NCBI GenBank assembly: GCA_900545535.1
Contig: UQZN01000011.1
Span: 30,317 to 94,316, forward strand
From: an uncultured Phascolarctobacterium sp.
GTDB taxonomy: Bacteria; Bacillota; Negativicutes; Acidaminococcales; Acidaminococcaceae
Length of the DNA: 64,000 nt
Direction of reading: 5' to 3'
Positions 42,092 through 50,268 of the stretch are shown here, piece by piece. A program made the translations under genes and the position numbers. Position 1 is the stretch's first letter. Each line of letters opens with the position of its first letter. The notes under the pieces are model-generated. The model was not told the DNA's origin. It saw nothing but the letters and a program-made list of their open reading frames with translations, and did not search any database.

Positions 42092-43053
42092 TTATGAAAA
42101 AATGGACTGAGCTTGAAAACAGCAGCTTCTTTGACGCTAATGCCCGTGAACGTGCTTTGGGCATGGTCGATGAAGGAACCTTTACGGAGTTTTTAAATCC
42201 GCTGGACCGTTATTGCAGCCCGCATCTGCCGGTATTGGGAACGGCTGTGGAATTTGATGACGGTACTGTCTGCGGTGTGGGCCTTTTGGGTAAGCATCCT
42301 GTTTTTGTAGTATCAATGGAAGGCAAGTTTATTGGCGGCGCTATCGGCGAAGTCAACGGCGGTAAAATGGTCGCGACCATTCGCCTGGCCTTGAAGGCTG
42401 CTGCCGATATCAAAGCCAAATATCCTGAGGAATATGCCGAAAGGCGTCCGTTGGTCGCCGTTTCTTTTGAAACCGGCGGTGTACGTCTGCACGAAGCTAA
42501 TGCCGGTCTTTTGGCTCATGCCGAAGTTATGGATGCCTTCCAGGACTGCCGCGGTATCGTCCCGGTAGTGGCTGTTGTCGGCAGCAAAGTTGGCTGCTTT
42601 GGCGGTATGGGGTTTGTCGCTGCGGCTACCGACGTTATCGTGATGAACGAAGAAGGCCGTATCGGCCTGACAGGCCCGGAAGTAATCGAACAGGAAATGG
42701 GCAAAGACGAATTTGACGCTTCCAATAAAGCTTTGGTTTACCGGACTACCGGCGCCAAGCATAAATATATTATTCAGGACTGCAACTATCTGGTCGAAGA
42801 TAAGATCGGCGAATTCCATAAAACTCTGGCAGAAGTGGCTGAGATCCCGATGGCTGAGATCGAAAAAATGCGCCGTATCGGTTCGTTGAAGCTGGTTCAG
42901 GAGCAACAGGAGCTGGTGAAGCTGGTCGGAGATATGCAGCCGAAGGATTCGATGGATCTGTGGAAATATTTTGGCAACGAAGATCCGGCAGCCCTGCCTG
43001 AAATGACGACTGCGGAATTCCTCAAAGTAGTAAAACGCAGAGTACGCGCTTAA
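42088..43053 (+). CDS. madC: Malonyl-S-ACP carboxyltransferase/decarboxylase beta subunit
   Basis: 321 residues, MdcD/MadC family of the crotonase-like carboxyltransferase fold. LPVLGTAVEFDDGTVCGVGL, VSFETGGVRLHEANAGL, GSKVGCFGGMGFVAAATDVIVMNE and GLTGPEVIEQEMG are typical. With MadD it moves the carboxyl group from malonyl-ACP to biotin. ATG 42094 is an alternative start with better SD spacing. Confidence 0.93.
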   Translation: MIMKKWTELENSSFFDANARERALGMVDEGTFTEFLNPLDRYCSPHLPVLGTAVEFDDGTVCGVGLLGKHPVFVVSMEGKFIGGAIGEVNGGKMVATIRLALKAAADIKAKYPEEYAERRPLVAVSFETGGVRLHEANAGLLAHAEVMDAFQDCRGIVPVVAVVGSKVGCFGGMGFVAAATDVIVMNEEGRIGLTGPEVIEQEMGKDEFDASNKALVYRTTGAKHKYIIQDCNYLVEDKIGEFHKTLAEVAEIPMAEIEKMRRIGSLKLVQEQQELVKLVGDMQPKDSMDLWKYFGNEDPAALPEMTTAEFLKVVKRRVRA

Positions 43054-43067
43054 GGAAAAGGAGGAAC

Positions 43068-43964
43068 ATGAACATGGAAGAATTGGACAACACTATGATA
43101 GGTCGCGGCCGCGACGCTATCGATATGATCATCGATAAAGATTCCTTCCAGGAAAACATCATCGACGGTTACAGCTTCGACCCTGATTATGGCCCCGGTT
43201 CCGTCGTCGGTACGGCGAAACTGGACGGCAAACTGACTACTATCATCGCTAATGACGCGATGGCTTTTAACGACAGATTTCCTGTTGTTTTCGGCGGCGT
43301 CATCGGTCTTGAGGAAGGTTATAAAATGGCAACGGCTGTTTACCGGACGATGGAAGCCGACAAGGATAAACCGCTGGCAGAAAAACGCGCCATCGTTTTG
43401 ATCGTGGATACCCCTGGTAATGGCCCTGGCAAAATGGAAGAAATCGCCGGTATGAATAAATCTACAGGTGGTTATCAGCTGGCTTTGGCTGAAGCACGTA
43501 AAGCAGGGCATCCGATCGTGGCTATGGTCATCGGCCGTGCTATTTCCGGCGCTTTCCTGTGTCACGGCCTGCAGGCTGACCATATTCTGGCTCTTTCCAA
43601 AGATTTCGGCACTATGATCCATGTTATGCCGCTGACTTCTATCGCCCGTATTACCAAAATGGACATCGAACGCCTGGAAGAGCTTTCTACCAGCAATCCT
43701 GTTTTTGCAGCCGGTGTTGATTTCTTTTATAAGCTGGGCGGCGTGCAGGAAATCGTCAACCAGGTTGAAGATATGCGTGCGGTCATTATCAAACATATCG
43801 ACGAAGTTGCCAAATTAAAGGCAGAGGGCAAAGGCGAATTGCTCGGTCCCTGGGGCAGAGGTATTTTAGGCAATGAACGCGGCGGCCGCACTCACAGAAT
43901 GGAAGCTATCGCCAAAGTCAACGCAGAATTTGCCGCTGTGGAAGATAAATATATCAACGCCTGA
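43068..43964 (+). CDS. madD: Malonyl-S-ACP carboxyltransferase/decarboxylase gamma subunit
   Basis: 298 residues, MdcE/MadD family. VDTPGNGPGKMEEIAGMNKS, HPIVAMVIGRAISGAFLCHG and AILS-type crotonase loops are visible. It forms the heteromeric carboxyltransferase with MadC. Preceded by AAAAGGAGG; ATG 43074 is an alternative start. Stop is 11 bp before the ligase start. Confidence 0.93.
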   Translation: MNMEELDNTMIGRGRDAIDMIIDKDSFQENIIDGYSFDPDYGPGSVVGTAKLDGKLTTIIANDAMAFNDRFPVVFGGVIGLEEGYKMATAVYRTMEADKDKPLAEKRAIVLIVDTPGNGPGKMEEIAGMNKSTGGYQLALAEARKAGHPIVAMVIGRAISGAFLCHGLQADHILALSKDFGTMIHVMPLTSIARITKMDIERLEELSTSNPVFAAGVDFFYKLGGVQEIVNQVEDMRAVIIKHIDEVAKLKAEGKGELLGPWGRGILGNERGGRTHRMEAIAKVNAEFAAVEDKYINA

Positions 43965-43975
43965 GGAGAATGCAG

Positions 43976-45079
43976 ATGAACAGCTTGCTTCAGGAAATAA
44001 GTATGCTGGTCGAAGATTTCGGCTCGGCGCCCAGGCTGGAGGAGATGCCGCAGCGTACTTTGGCGGATAAAGGTATTGCGGGGCCGACAGCGGCTCATGT
44101 GATCGAAGAAGTACATACGCCTTTGAATCTGGCTTATCTCACGTTTACCACTGGTACCTCGGCGTTTCAGAATATCGTCGGCGTTACCTATGCGGAGCTG
44201 CCGGCCCGCATCAAAGCTTCCTTCAGGATTTTGGAGCGAGCTGGGCTGAAACGCGGCGATAAGGTACTGGTTACCTACCCGCCGCTGGTCAATGTCTTTT
44301 CCGGGCAGGCCTTAAAGGAGTTCGGCTTGGAATGGTCGTTTTTAGTACGTTCCAGCCGCGACGCCTTTCTGGCGGCGCTGTATAAAGAGCAGCCTGCCGC
44401 TGTGGTTGGGGAATCGGCCTTTTTGCGGGCGGCACTGGCAGACGCTGAAAATATGGGCGTTGCCGGAGACTTGCCGCAAGGCGTTAAGCTGCTGACCGCC
44501 GGCACGCCGCTGGATCTGGAATTATTACCGGTGGCTGCAAAAATCCTGCAGGCAGAAGTACATGATTTGTATGGCTGTCAGGAAATCGGCTGGCTGGCTA
44601 TGGATGGCATCCCGGTCAGAGACGATATTGAACTGGTACCGACCGCGTCTAAGGGTGGACAGCAATATTATGAACTGATAGCAGGCGGGCTGCCGATGGG
44701 TGACAGCTTTCCCTGTTCAGAATCGGGGCATATCTGTAATAAAAACGGCAAGATCATTACTTACCGTAGGGAACGGACTTATCCAGAGTATGAAGTGATC
44801 GTGAAAGCGACGACTCTGGCTTCAGCCGTTACCCTAAACAGAGTAGCCCGCAGTATCCTGCGCATCAAGGGACGGATCGTCAAGGTCTGTCCCGAAGTGC
44901 AGGTCAATGCCGGCCAGACGGTGCTGGAACTGCGTGGCGATCCCGTGGCCGGGATCAAGGTAGCTCCCGTTACCATCACCGGGCCGGTGCAAACGGAATT
45001 TTTTGACAGCATGGTACAGGCACAGCTTGATTATCAGCAAAACAGTAAGGCGGACCCCGTATGGACAAAACGCAGTTAA
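43976..45079 (+). CDS. madH: ANL-superfamily ligase, probable acetate:ACP ligase
   Basis: 367 residues. FTTGTSAFQNIVG resembles the ATP-binding P-loop of adenylating enzymes and DLYGCQEIGWLAMDG the adenylate-binding YGxxE motif, as in phenylacetate-CoA ligase-like proteins; the protein is shorter than the usual 430-550 residues. Its slot between madD and madK is that of MadH, the deacetyl-ACP:acetate ligase of Malonomonas, which first charges the carrier protein. No MdcH transacylase is seen here, so such a ligase is needed. ATG 43976 is better spaced from GAGGAG than 43970. Confidence 0.75.
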   Translation: MNSLLQEISMLVEDFGSAPRLEEMPQRTLADKGIAGPTAAHVIEEVHTPLNLAYLTFTTGTSAFQNIVGVTYAELPARIKASFRILERAGLKRGDKVLVTYPPLVNVFSGQALKEFGLEWSFLVRSSRDAFLAALYKEQPAAVVGESAFLRAALADAENMGVAGDLPQGVKLLTAGTPLDLELLPVAAKILQAEVHDLYGCQEIGWLAMDGIPVRDDIELVPTASKGGQQYYELIAGGLPMGDSFPCSESGHICNKNGKIITYRRERTYPEYEVIVKATTLASAVTLNRVARSILRIKGRIVKVCPEVQVNAGQTVLELRGDPVAGIKVAPVTITGPVQTEFFDSMVQAQLDYQQNSKADPVWTKRS

Positions 45080-45747
45080 AACGGCATGATCTGGTCTATC
45101 CAGGCAGTGCCGGCAGAAAAAGGCTGCAGCAGATATTCCTGCACGAGCTGACAGGGGAAAAGGCATTTTTAGCGGCGGATATTTTCTGTGCGGACAGCGT
45201 TATTCCCGGGATCGTCAGACGTGCGGAAGATGTTGCAGCAGAGATGATCCCCGTAGGCTTCGTTCATCCGCAGTTATGCGGCGGCAGGCGTCTGCGGCTG
45301 GCCGCAGAGTTAAAAGTGAGCGAGGCAGTTCAAGTGCAGCGGCCCTATGAACTGGCGGCAGTAAGCTTCACAGCGGCTACTGACTGTCTGGCGGCAGCCC
45401 AGACCGTATGCGATTATGCTGCCGGGCAGCAGATCAGGCTGGGTATTTTAGGCTCGGCGGGATTGGAAATAGCGACCGGGCTGCCTTTTACCAACAGTGA
45501 TTCTGATCTGGATTTGCTGGTAACAGGTTTGTCGTTGGAGCGTCTGCAGGAATTCTATGCAGAGCTGCAGGCTATCGGCAGGAAGTTCCAGGTGGATATC
45601 GATCTGGAAACGGAGCTTGCTAACGGTTATGGTATCAAAACTGCTGAATTATTTCAGCCGACGCAGACAGTTTTAGGTAAGAGTCTGCAGGATGTACAAA
45701 TATTAAAGAAAGAGACAGTTTTGGAAATACTGTCACAGGAGGCATAA
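45061..45747 (+). CDS. madK: Phosphoribosyl-dephospho-CoA transferase (holo-ACP synthase)
   Basis: 228 residues, MdcG/MadK family. N-terminal RHDLVYPG and the nucleotidyltransferase motif GSAGLEIATGLPFTNSDSDL (GS-x-DxD) with DIDLE later. It attaches the prosthetic group made by the CitG-like enzyme to Ser30 of MadE. It overlaps the ligase gene by 19 bp. Confidence 0.92.
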   Translation: MDKTQLKRHDLVYPGSAGRKRLQQIFLHELTGEKAFLAADIFCADSVIPGIVRRAEDVAAEMIPVGFVHPQLCGGRRLRLAAELKVSEAVQVQRPYELAAVSFTAATDCLAAAQTVCDYAAGQQIRLGILGSAGLEIATGLPFTNSDSDLDLLVTGLSLERLQEFYAELQAIGRKFQVDIDLETELANGYGIKTAELFQPTQTVLGKSLQDVQILKKETVLEILSQEA

Positions 45748-45750
45748 ATC

Positions 45751-45960
45751 ATGGAAATCAAATCCCGCGTACCCGGTAAGATCGTTCGTTTTGAAAAAGA
45801 GGTAGGAGACAGCGTTGAAGTTAAAGACGTCCTGATCGTAATGGAAGCAATGAAAATGAAACAACTGGTACCGTCCCCGGTAGCCGGCGTCGTCAAAGAG
45901 TACAAAGTACAGCCCGGCGACCGCGTCAGTGCCGGTCAGGTTGTTGCCATAGTTGAATAA
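45751..45960 (+). CDS. madF: Biotin carrier protein of malonate decarboxylase
   Basis: 69 residues, a single biotinyl domain. VMEAMKMKQLV contains the biotinylated lysine (EAMKM), framed by SRVPGKIVRFEKEVGD and SPVAGVVKEYKVQPGD. It shuttles CO2 from MadCD to membrane MadB. GGAGG lies 7 nt upstream. The domain lacks the Pro/Ala linker seen in OadA fusions. Confidence 0.95.
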   Translation: MEIKSRVPGKIVRFEKEVGDSVEVKDVLIVMEAMKMKQLVPSPVAGVVKEYKVQPGDRVSAGQVVAIVE

Positions 45961-45990
45961 GTAAATTTTTACCGTTGCCTTTAGTTGTTT

Positions 45991-46012
45991 CGCTCCCCCT
46001 GAGCGGGGAGCG
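45991..46012 (+). other. Intercistronic hairpin
   Basis: CGCTCCCC and GGGGAGCG form an 8-bp stem without a T run, between madF and madL. Possibly an mRNA processing or stability element. Confidence 0.5.
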
Positions 46013-46046
46013 ATAATAAAAAATTGTACTAAGGTGGTGTAATCTC

Positions 46047-46418
46047 ATGGCTATATATGGAGTTGCTTTATTGGCGGCATGTTATATTGTCGGTATTGTT
46101 CTGGGTGATATGTTTGGTGCTATCGTAGGGGTAAAAGCCAATGTTGGCGGCGTAGGTTTTGCTATGCTTTTCCTGATCCTTTTGTCTAATCATGGTATAG
46201 ATCATGGCTGGCTAGATAAAAAATCTCAGGAGGGCATTGCTTTCTGGAGTGCCATGTATATTCCGATCGTCGTAGCGATGAGTTCTATTCAAAATGTAGT
46301 AGCGGCTCTTTCCGGCGGCGCTTTGGCTATCGGGTCGGGACTTGTAGGTGTAGCGGTTGCCTTTGTATTGATTCCCGTCATTTCTAAATTAGGCGGTTCG
46401 AAAGGCGAGGTGAAATAA
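46047..46418 (+). CDS. madL: Malonate transporter MadL subunit
   Basis: 123 residues, four membrane segments. AIYGVALLAACYIVGIVLGD and KANVGGVGFAMLFLILLSNH are typical of MadL. With MadM it forms a Na+-dependent malonate importer. AAGGTGGTG ribosome site; stop adjoins the madM start. Confidence 0.93.
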   Translation: MAIYGVALLAACYIVGIVLGDMFGAIVGVKANVGGVGFAMLFLILLSNHGIDHGWLDKKSQEGIAFWSAMYIPIVVAMSSIQNVVAALSGGALAIGSGLVGVAVAFVLIPVISKLGGSKGEVK

Positions 46419-47189
46419 ATGGATATCGTTGCTATTACTGCGAAAGTATTTAAATCGAATGGTTTGGTTTTTGCTTTTATGCTGATTGGTATCATTACTT
46501 TGATTACCTACAAGCTTTCTGCTCTGACCAAAGGCAAGATCCATGGTTCTGCCATCGCTATTTTTGCTGGTCTGGTTTTAGCTTATATCGGCGGTATTAC
46601 TACCGGCGGCTCTAAAGGTCTGGCAAGTATTCCGATGTTTGCCGGCGTTGGTATGATGGGCGGCGGGATGTTCCGTGATTTTGCTATCGTATCCACCGCT
46701 TTTGGCGCGGATCTGCGTGAAATCAAAAAATGCGGTATGGTTGGTGTCGTATCACTTTTGATGGGCGTACTCAGTTCTTTTGTTGTTGGCTGCGTGATGG
46801 CCTATTTTATGGGTTATCCTGACGTAGTTTCCATGGTTACAGTTGGTGCCGGTGTTTGTACGTTCGTTGTCGGGCCGGTAACGGGTGCTGCTTTGGGTGC
46901 TTCCTCTGATGTAATTGCCATCTCGATTGCAGCCGGTGTTGTTAAATCTGTTGCAGTTATGATTTTGACACCGTTTGTTAAAAATATCGTTGGTTTGAAT
47001 AACCCTCAGGCGGCTATGATTTATGGCGGTTTGATGGGAACATCTTCTGGCGTAGCTGCAGGTTTGGCGGCAGTTGATGCTAAACTGGTGCCTTATGGCG
47101 CTATGACTGCTACATTCTATACTGGTACGGGCTGTTTGTTGTGCCCTTCCATTCTTTATTTGGCTACTAAAGCCATTATGGGTGCTTAA
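46419..47189 (+). CDS. madM: Malonate transporter MadM subunit
   Basis: 256 residues, about eight membrane segments. Hallmarks are LVLAYIGGITTGGSKGLASI, GMMGGGMFRDFAIVSTAFGA and YGGLMGTSSGVAAGLAAVDA. It is the larger partner of MadL and immediately follows it. Confidence 0.93.
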   Translation: MDIVAITAKVFKSNGLVFAFMLIGIITLITYKLSALTKGKIHGSAIAIFAGLVLAYIGGITTGGSKGLASIPMFAGVGMMGGGMFRDFAIVSTAFGADLREIKKCGMVGVVSLLMGVLSSFVVGCVMAYFMGYPDVVSMVTVGAGVCTFVVGPVTGAALGASSDVIAISIAAGVVKSVAVMILTPFVKNIVGLNNPQAAMIYGGLMGTSSGVAAGLAAVDAKLVPYGAMTATFYTGTGCLLCPSILYLATKAIMGA

Positions 47190-47219
47190 AAGTTATTTTG
47201 GCAGAAAGCAGGTGCAGCG

Positions 47220-48173
47220 ATGTATGATCCCCAGGCTAAAAAATTAAATGGGCAAAGTGCGTTTAAGGAAATAGTAGTAGAGATTTCAGCCCGCCAGCTT
47301 TCTGCTAAATCTGAAGCTTTACAGCAAATGAGTCTGTTTCTGACGCAGGCTGTTTTTATGGAAGTCTGTGCCCATCCCAAACCGGGACTGGTTACCCGTC
47401 ATAGTAACGGGGCGCATACGGATATGAGTATTTTGACTTTTGCCGCTGGTTCTGCGGTTTTGGCAAAAGCTTTCACTGATTTACAGGTTTTAGGCATGAA
47501 ACATACTGGTGATTATCGGGAATTATTTGCCAAAGTCAGACAGTATGGCGTTAGTGCGGAGCAGGAACTGCTGCGCGTGACGAAAGGCGTCAATACCCAA
47601 AGGGGTATTTTATTCGCCGGCGGGTTAATGGCTGCGGCTGCAGGGGCGGCTCTGAATAAAGGGCTGGACAGTGGCGCACTGTGCTCGATCGTGGCAGAGA
47701 TGACGCAGGGGCTGGTAGTGAAAGAGCTGGCAGGATTGCAGGCAGACCGGCCTTTGACGGCAGGAGAAAAACTATATCAGACTTATGGCATCACGGGCAT
47801 CCGCGGGGAAGTGGAAGCGGGGTTTCCCAGTGTACGCCAGGCAGGGCTGCCGGGGTTAAAGGAGGCTTTTGCCAGGGGGGCGTGCTTGAACGACGCTTTG
47901 ATACATGCTTTATTAAATTTAATGACTGTCGTGCAGGATTCCAATGTCATCTGGCGCGGCGGCTATGAGAAGCTGCCGTTTGTGCAGCAGCGCGCCAAAG
48001 CTATTCTGGCGCAGGGCAGTGTTTTTACTGCTGCGGGACAACGTCTGCTGGCAGAAAGCGAAGCAGTTTTCAGGGCCGAGCGGATCAGTCCGGGCGGCAG
48101 CGCCGATCTGCTGTCTGTTACAGCAGCTTTATATTTAGTTGAAAACAAGGAATTCCCTGTGGCGATTATTTAG
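47220..48173 (+). CDS. madG: Triphosphoribosyl-dephospho-CoA synthase
   Basis: 317 residues, CitG/MdcB/MadG family. MEVCAHPKPGLVTRHSNGAH, DMSILTFAAGSAVL and TKGVNTQRGILFAGGLMAAA are family motifs, and GITGIRGEVEAGFPSVRQAG and DSNVIWRGGYE follow. It makes the CoA-derived precursor used by MadK. Last mad-specific gene before a terminator. Confidence 0.93.
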   Translation: MYDPQAKKLNGQSAFKEIVVEISARQLSAKSEALQQMSLFLTQAVFMEVCAHPKPGLVTRHSNGAHTDMSILTFAAGSAVLAKAFTDLQVLGMKHTGDYRELFAKVRQYGVSAEQELLRVTKGVNTQRGILFAGGLMAAAAGAALNKGLDSGALCSIVAEMTQGLVVKELAGLQADRPLTAGEKLYQTYGITGIRGEVEAGFPSVRQAGLPGLKEAFARGACLNDALIHALLNLMTVVQDSNVIWRGGYEKLPFVQQRAKAILAQGSVFTAAGQRLLAESEAVFRAERISPGGSADLLSVTAALYLVENKEFPVAII

Positions 48174-48251
48174 GACAGGTCGCCGGGGAAGAGATCAGAT
48201 AGATGTTTACTGCTTCCGGCATAGAAGATGTGCTTATGCCATTCCTCCATC

Positions 48252-48290
48252 AAGCAAAATAAGGCCCGTTCACCGGGCCTTATTTTGCTT
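48252..48290 (+). terminator. Intrinsic terminator of the mad operon
   Basis: A perfect 17-bp stem (AAGCAAAATAAGGCCCG and complement, TTCAC loop). The right arm itself supplies TATTTTGCTT. Confidence 0.85.
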
Positions 48291-48313
48291 CAACAGCAGA
48301 AAAGAGGTGTCAT

Positions 48314-49273
48314 ATGGAATTTGTTTTAAAAGCGCTGGAAGGTATCTTCAGTATTGTTTTTATTATTGGTATCGGATTTGTTTTAAGCAGGCGCGGCTGG
48401 TTTGACGAGTACAGCAGCGCCCTGATCGCCAGACTGGTGACTGCGGTTTCTTTGCCGCTGTATATGATCGTCAGTATCAGTAAAAATTTTGACCACAATA
48501 AGCTTGTGGCCATGGCCCCTGATCTGCTGCTGCCGATCTGTTCCATGCTGCTGGCCTTTATTGTCGGCAAACTGGCCGCCCGTATTTTTAAAATCAAAAA
48601 AGAACGCCGCGGTATTTTCTGCACTAATTTTTTTATTGCCAATACCATGTTTATTGGCTTGCCGGTCAATCTGGCGTTGTTCGGCGAAAAAAGCATCCCT
48701 GCGGTCATGCTTTATTATATGGTCAATACAACCTTTTTCTGGACTTTAGGTGTACATAATATCGTGCAGGATACGCTGGCGCATACGAAGAACAAACCGG
48801 CGTTTTTTTCTGCGGCAGCGCTGAAGAAAATTTTTTCGCCGCCGCTGGCAGGCTTCATTATCGGAATCATACTGGTCTTACTGGATTGGCGGCTGCCGCA
48901 TTTTTTAATGAACAGCTTTCAATATGTGGGTAATTTGACAACGCCTTTGTCACTGGTCTTTATTGGCATCGAAATGAGCAAAATTCCCTTAGGTGAGATC
49001 GGTTTTGATAAAGAACTGCTGTTGGGTGTTGCCGGGCGCTTTCTGGTCTGCCCCCTGTGCGTTTTGCTTTTAGTACCGTTATTGCCGGTAACCACGCTGT
49101 CAGCGCAGGTCTTTACCATGCAGGCGACGATGCCGGCTATGACGCAGATGGCGATCGTAGCGAAAACCTATGGCGCCGATTCTGCTTACGCGGCGACGCT
49201 GAGCTTTTTAACGGTGCTGCTGGGGATTATTGTAGTGCCTGCGTATATGACTTTAGTCAGTCTTTATTTATAG
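48314..49273 (+). CDS. AEC family transporter (auxin efflux carrier type)
   Basis: 319 residues, ten membrane segments. SIVFIIGIGFVLSRRGWFD, NTMFIGLPVNLALFGEKSIP and the late ATMPAMTQMAIVAKTYGAD are typical of the MdcF/YfdV AEC family. MdcF in Klebsiella is a malonate carrier, so this could be a second malonate route; other dicarboxylates are possible. It is separated from madG by a terminator but is probably functionally linked. Confidence 0.88.
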   Translation: MEFVLKALEGIFSIVFIIGIGFVLSRRGWFDEYSSALIARLVTAVSLPLYMIVSISKNFDHNKLVAMAPDLLLPICSMLLAFIVGKLAARIFKIKKERRGIFCTNFFIANTMFIGLPVNLALFGEKSIPAVMLYYMVNTTFFWTLGVHNIVQDTLAHTKNKPAFFSAAALKKIFSPPLAGFIIGIILVLLDWRLPHFLMNSFQYVGNLTTPLSLVFIGIEMSKIPLGEIGFDKELLLGVAGRFLVCPLCVLLLVPLLPVTTLSAQVFTMQATMPAMTQMAIVAKTYGADSAYAATLSFLTVLLGIIVVPAYMTLVSLYL

Positions 49274-49288
49274 GGGAGGAGTAAAATT

Positions 49289-49726
49289 ATGAGTACGGTG
49301 ACAAATATAGAGGAACATATCAGACAGATCTGGAGCGGCAGTGCGTTTATGCAGCTGTTGAAAATCAAGATCGATGAAGTCCATTGCGGCGGCGCGACCG
49401 TAAGTATGCCGATCGATTTTGATATCCATACTAATCACTGGCTGGGAGTGCATGGCGGCGCTTTGGCGGCTTTGGCCGATTCTGTCATGGGCATTACCGG
49501 GGCCAGCGTTGGCGAAGTCGTGCAGACGCTGAGCTTTAACATCAACTTTATCAGCAATCTGCCCGGTACGGGTACGGCGATCGTTACCAGCCAGATCAAG
49601 CATCACGGGCAGACGACGATGGTCATTACAGCGGAAATGACTGACGAACAGCATAACCTGCTGGCGACTATCACGACAACGATGTTTATTGCCGGACATT
49701 TTAATGAAATACCAAAAGTGTGGTAA
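49289..49726 (+). CDS. PaaI-type hotdog thioesterase
   Basis: 145 residues. HTNHWLGVHGGALAALADSVMGI is the hotdog helix with the HGG motif, followed by SFNINFISNLPGTGTAIVTS, typical of the PaaI/YdiI branch. It hydrolyses acyl-CoA or acyl-ACP thioesters. It shares a transcript with the AEC transporter (15-bp gap). Confidence 0.88.
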   Translation: MSTVTNIEEHIRQIWSGSAFMQLLKIKIDEVHCGGATVSMPIDFDIHTNHWLGVHGGALAALADSVMGITGASVGEVVQTLSFNINFISNLPGTGTAIVTSQIKHHGQTTMVITAEMTDEQHNLLATITTTMFIAGHFNEIPKVW

Positions 49727-49737
49727 GAAATAACAGG

Positions 49738-49769
49738 CAGCGTACTTATTGCGAGTACGCTGTTTTTTT
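49738..49769 (+). terminator. Intrinsic terminator
   Basis: CAGCGTACT and AGTACGCTG stem followed by T7. Confidence 0.9.
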
Positions 49770-49825
49770 CCGCCATCGTGGAATTGAGCCGTTTTACAAT
49801 GTAATTACGAAGGGAGGTGAGGAGA

Positions 49826-50149
49826 ATGTTAAAGGAATATCATATCGTCCGCGTCAGGGTTTCTAAAGCGGAATATTATTCGATGCAGGGAAATGCCTAC
49901 CTGGGCTTGGCAGTGTATGATGAGAAGGATTCTATGCTGCGTTTTACTGAAAGTCATTTCCAGGCAGCCCAGCAATTTAACGAAGGTCAGGAATATAAAA
50001 TTTCCGGCAAAGCGGTGGGAGAGGAAGCGAAAGCAGCCGTAACCAACTTTACTGCAAAATGTGTCGAAGATGGCAAAGGTGCTGGCAAAGCATTGTCATT
50101 TAAGGTGACAGAGATCAATGTCAAAGAAGACGGCGTAACAATGAAATAA
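49826..50149 (+). CDS. Uncharacterised 107-residue protein
   Basis: Not recognised. ATG 49826 lies behind a strong GGAGGTGAGGAG. Soluble, without signal peptide or membrane segment. The N-terminal half is beta-rich (HIVRVRVSKAEYYSMQGNAY); the middle holds ESHFQAAQQFNEGQEYKISG, and the end is Lys/Glu-rich. It has its own terminator and lies between the thioesterase and the autotransporter. Confidence 0.7.
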   Translation: MLKEYHIVRVRVSKAEYYSMQGNAYLGLAVYDEKDSMLRFTESHFQAAQQFNEGQEYKISGKAVGEEAKAAVTNFTAKCVEDGKGAGKALSFKVTEINVKEDGVTMK

Positions 50150-50158
50150 CAGCTTTCT

Positions 50159-50206
50159 TTAAACCTCCGTAAACAACTTGTAAATAGTTGTTTACGGAGG
50201 TTTTTT
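50159..50206 (+). terminator. Intrinsic terminator
   Basis: AACCTCCGTAAACAACT pairs perfectly with AGTTGTTTACGGAGGTT (17 bp), followed by T. Confidence 0.93.
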
Positions 50207-50268
50207 ATGATGTTAAAATATAAATATAGCAAAAAAATATTTATTAAATTTGATGTTTAGGAGCTGTT

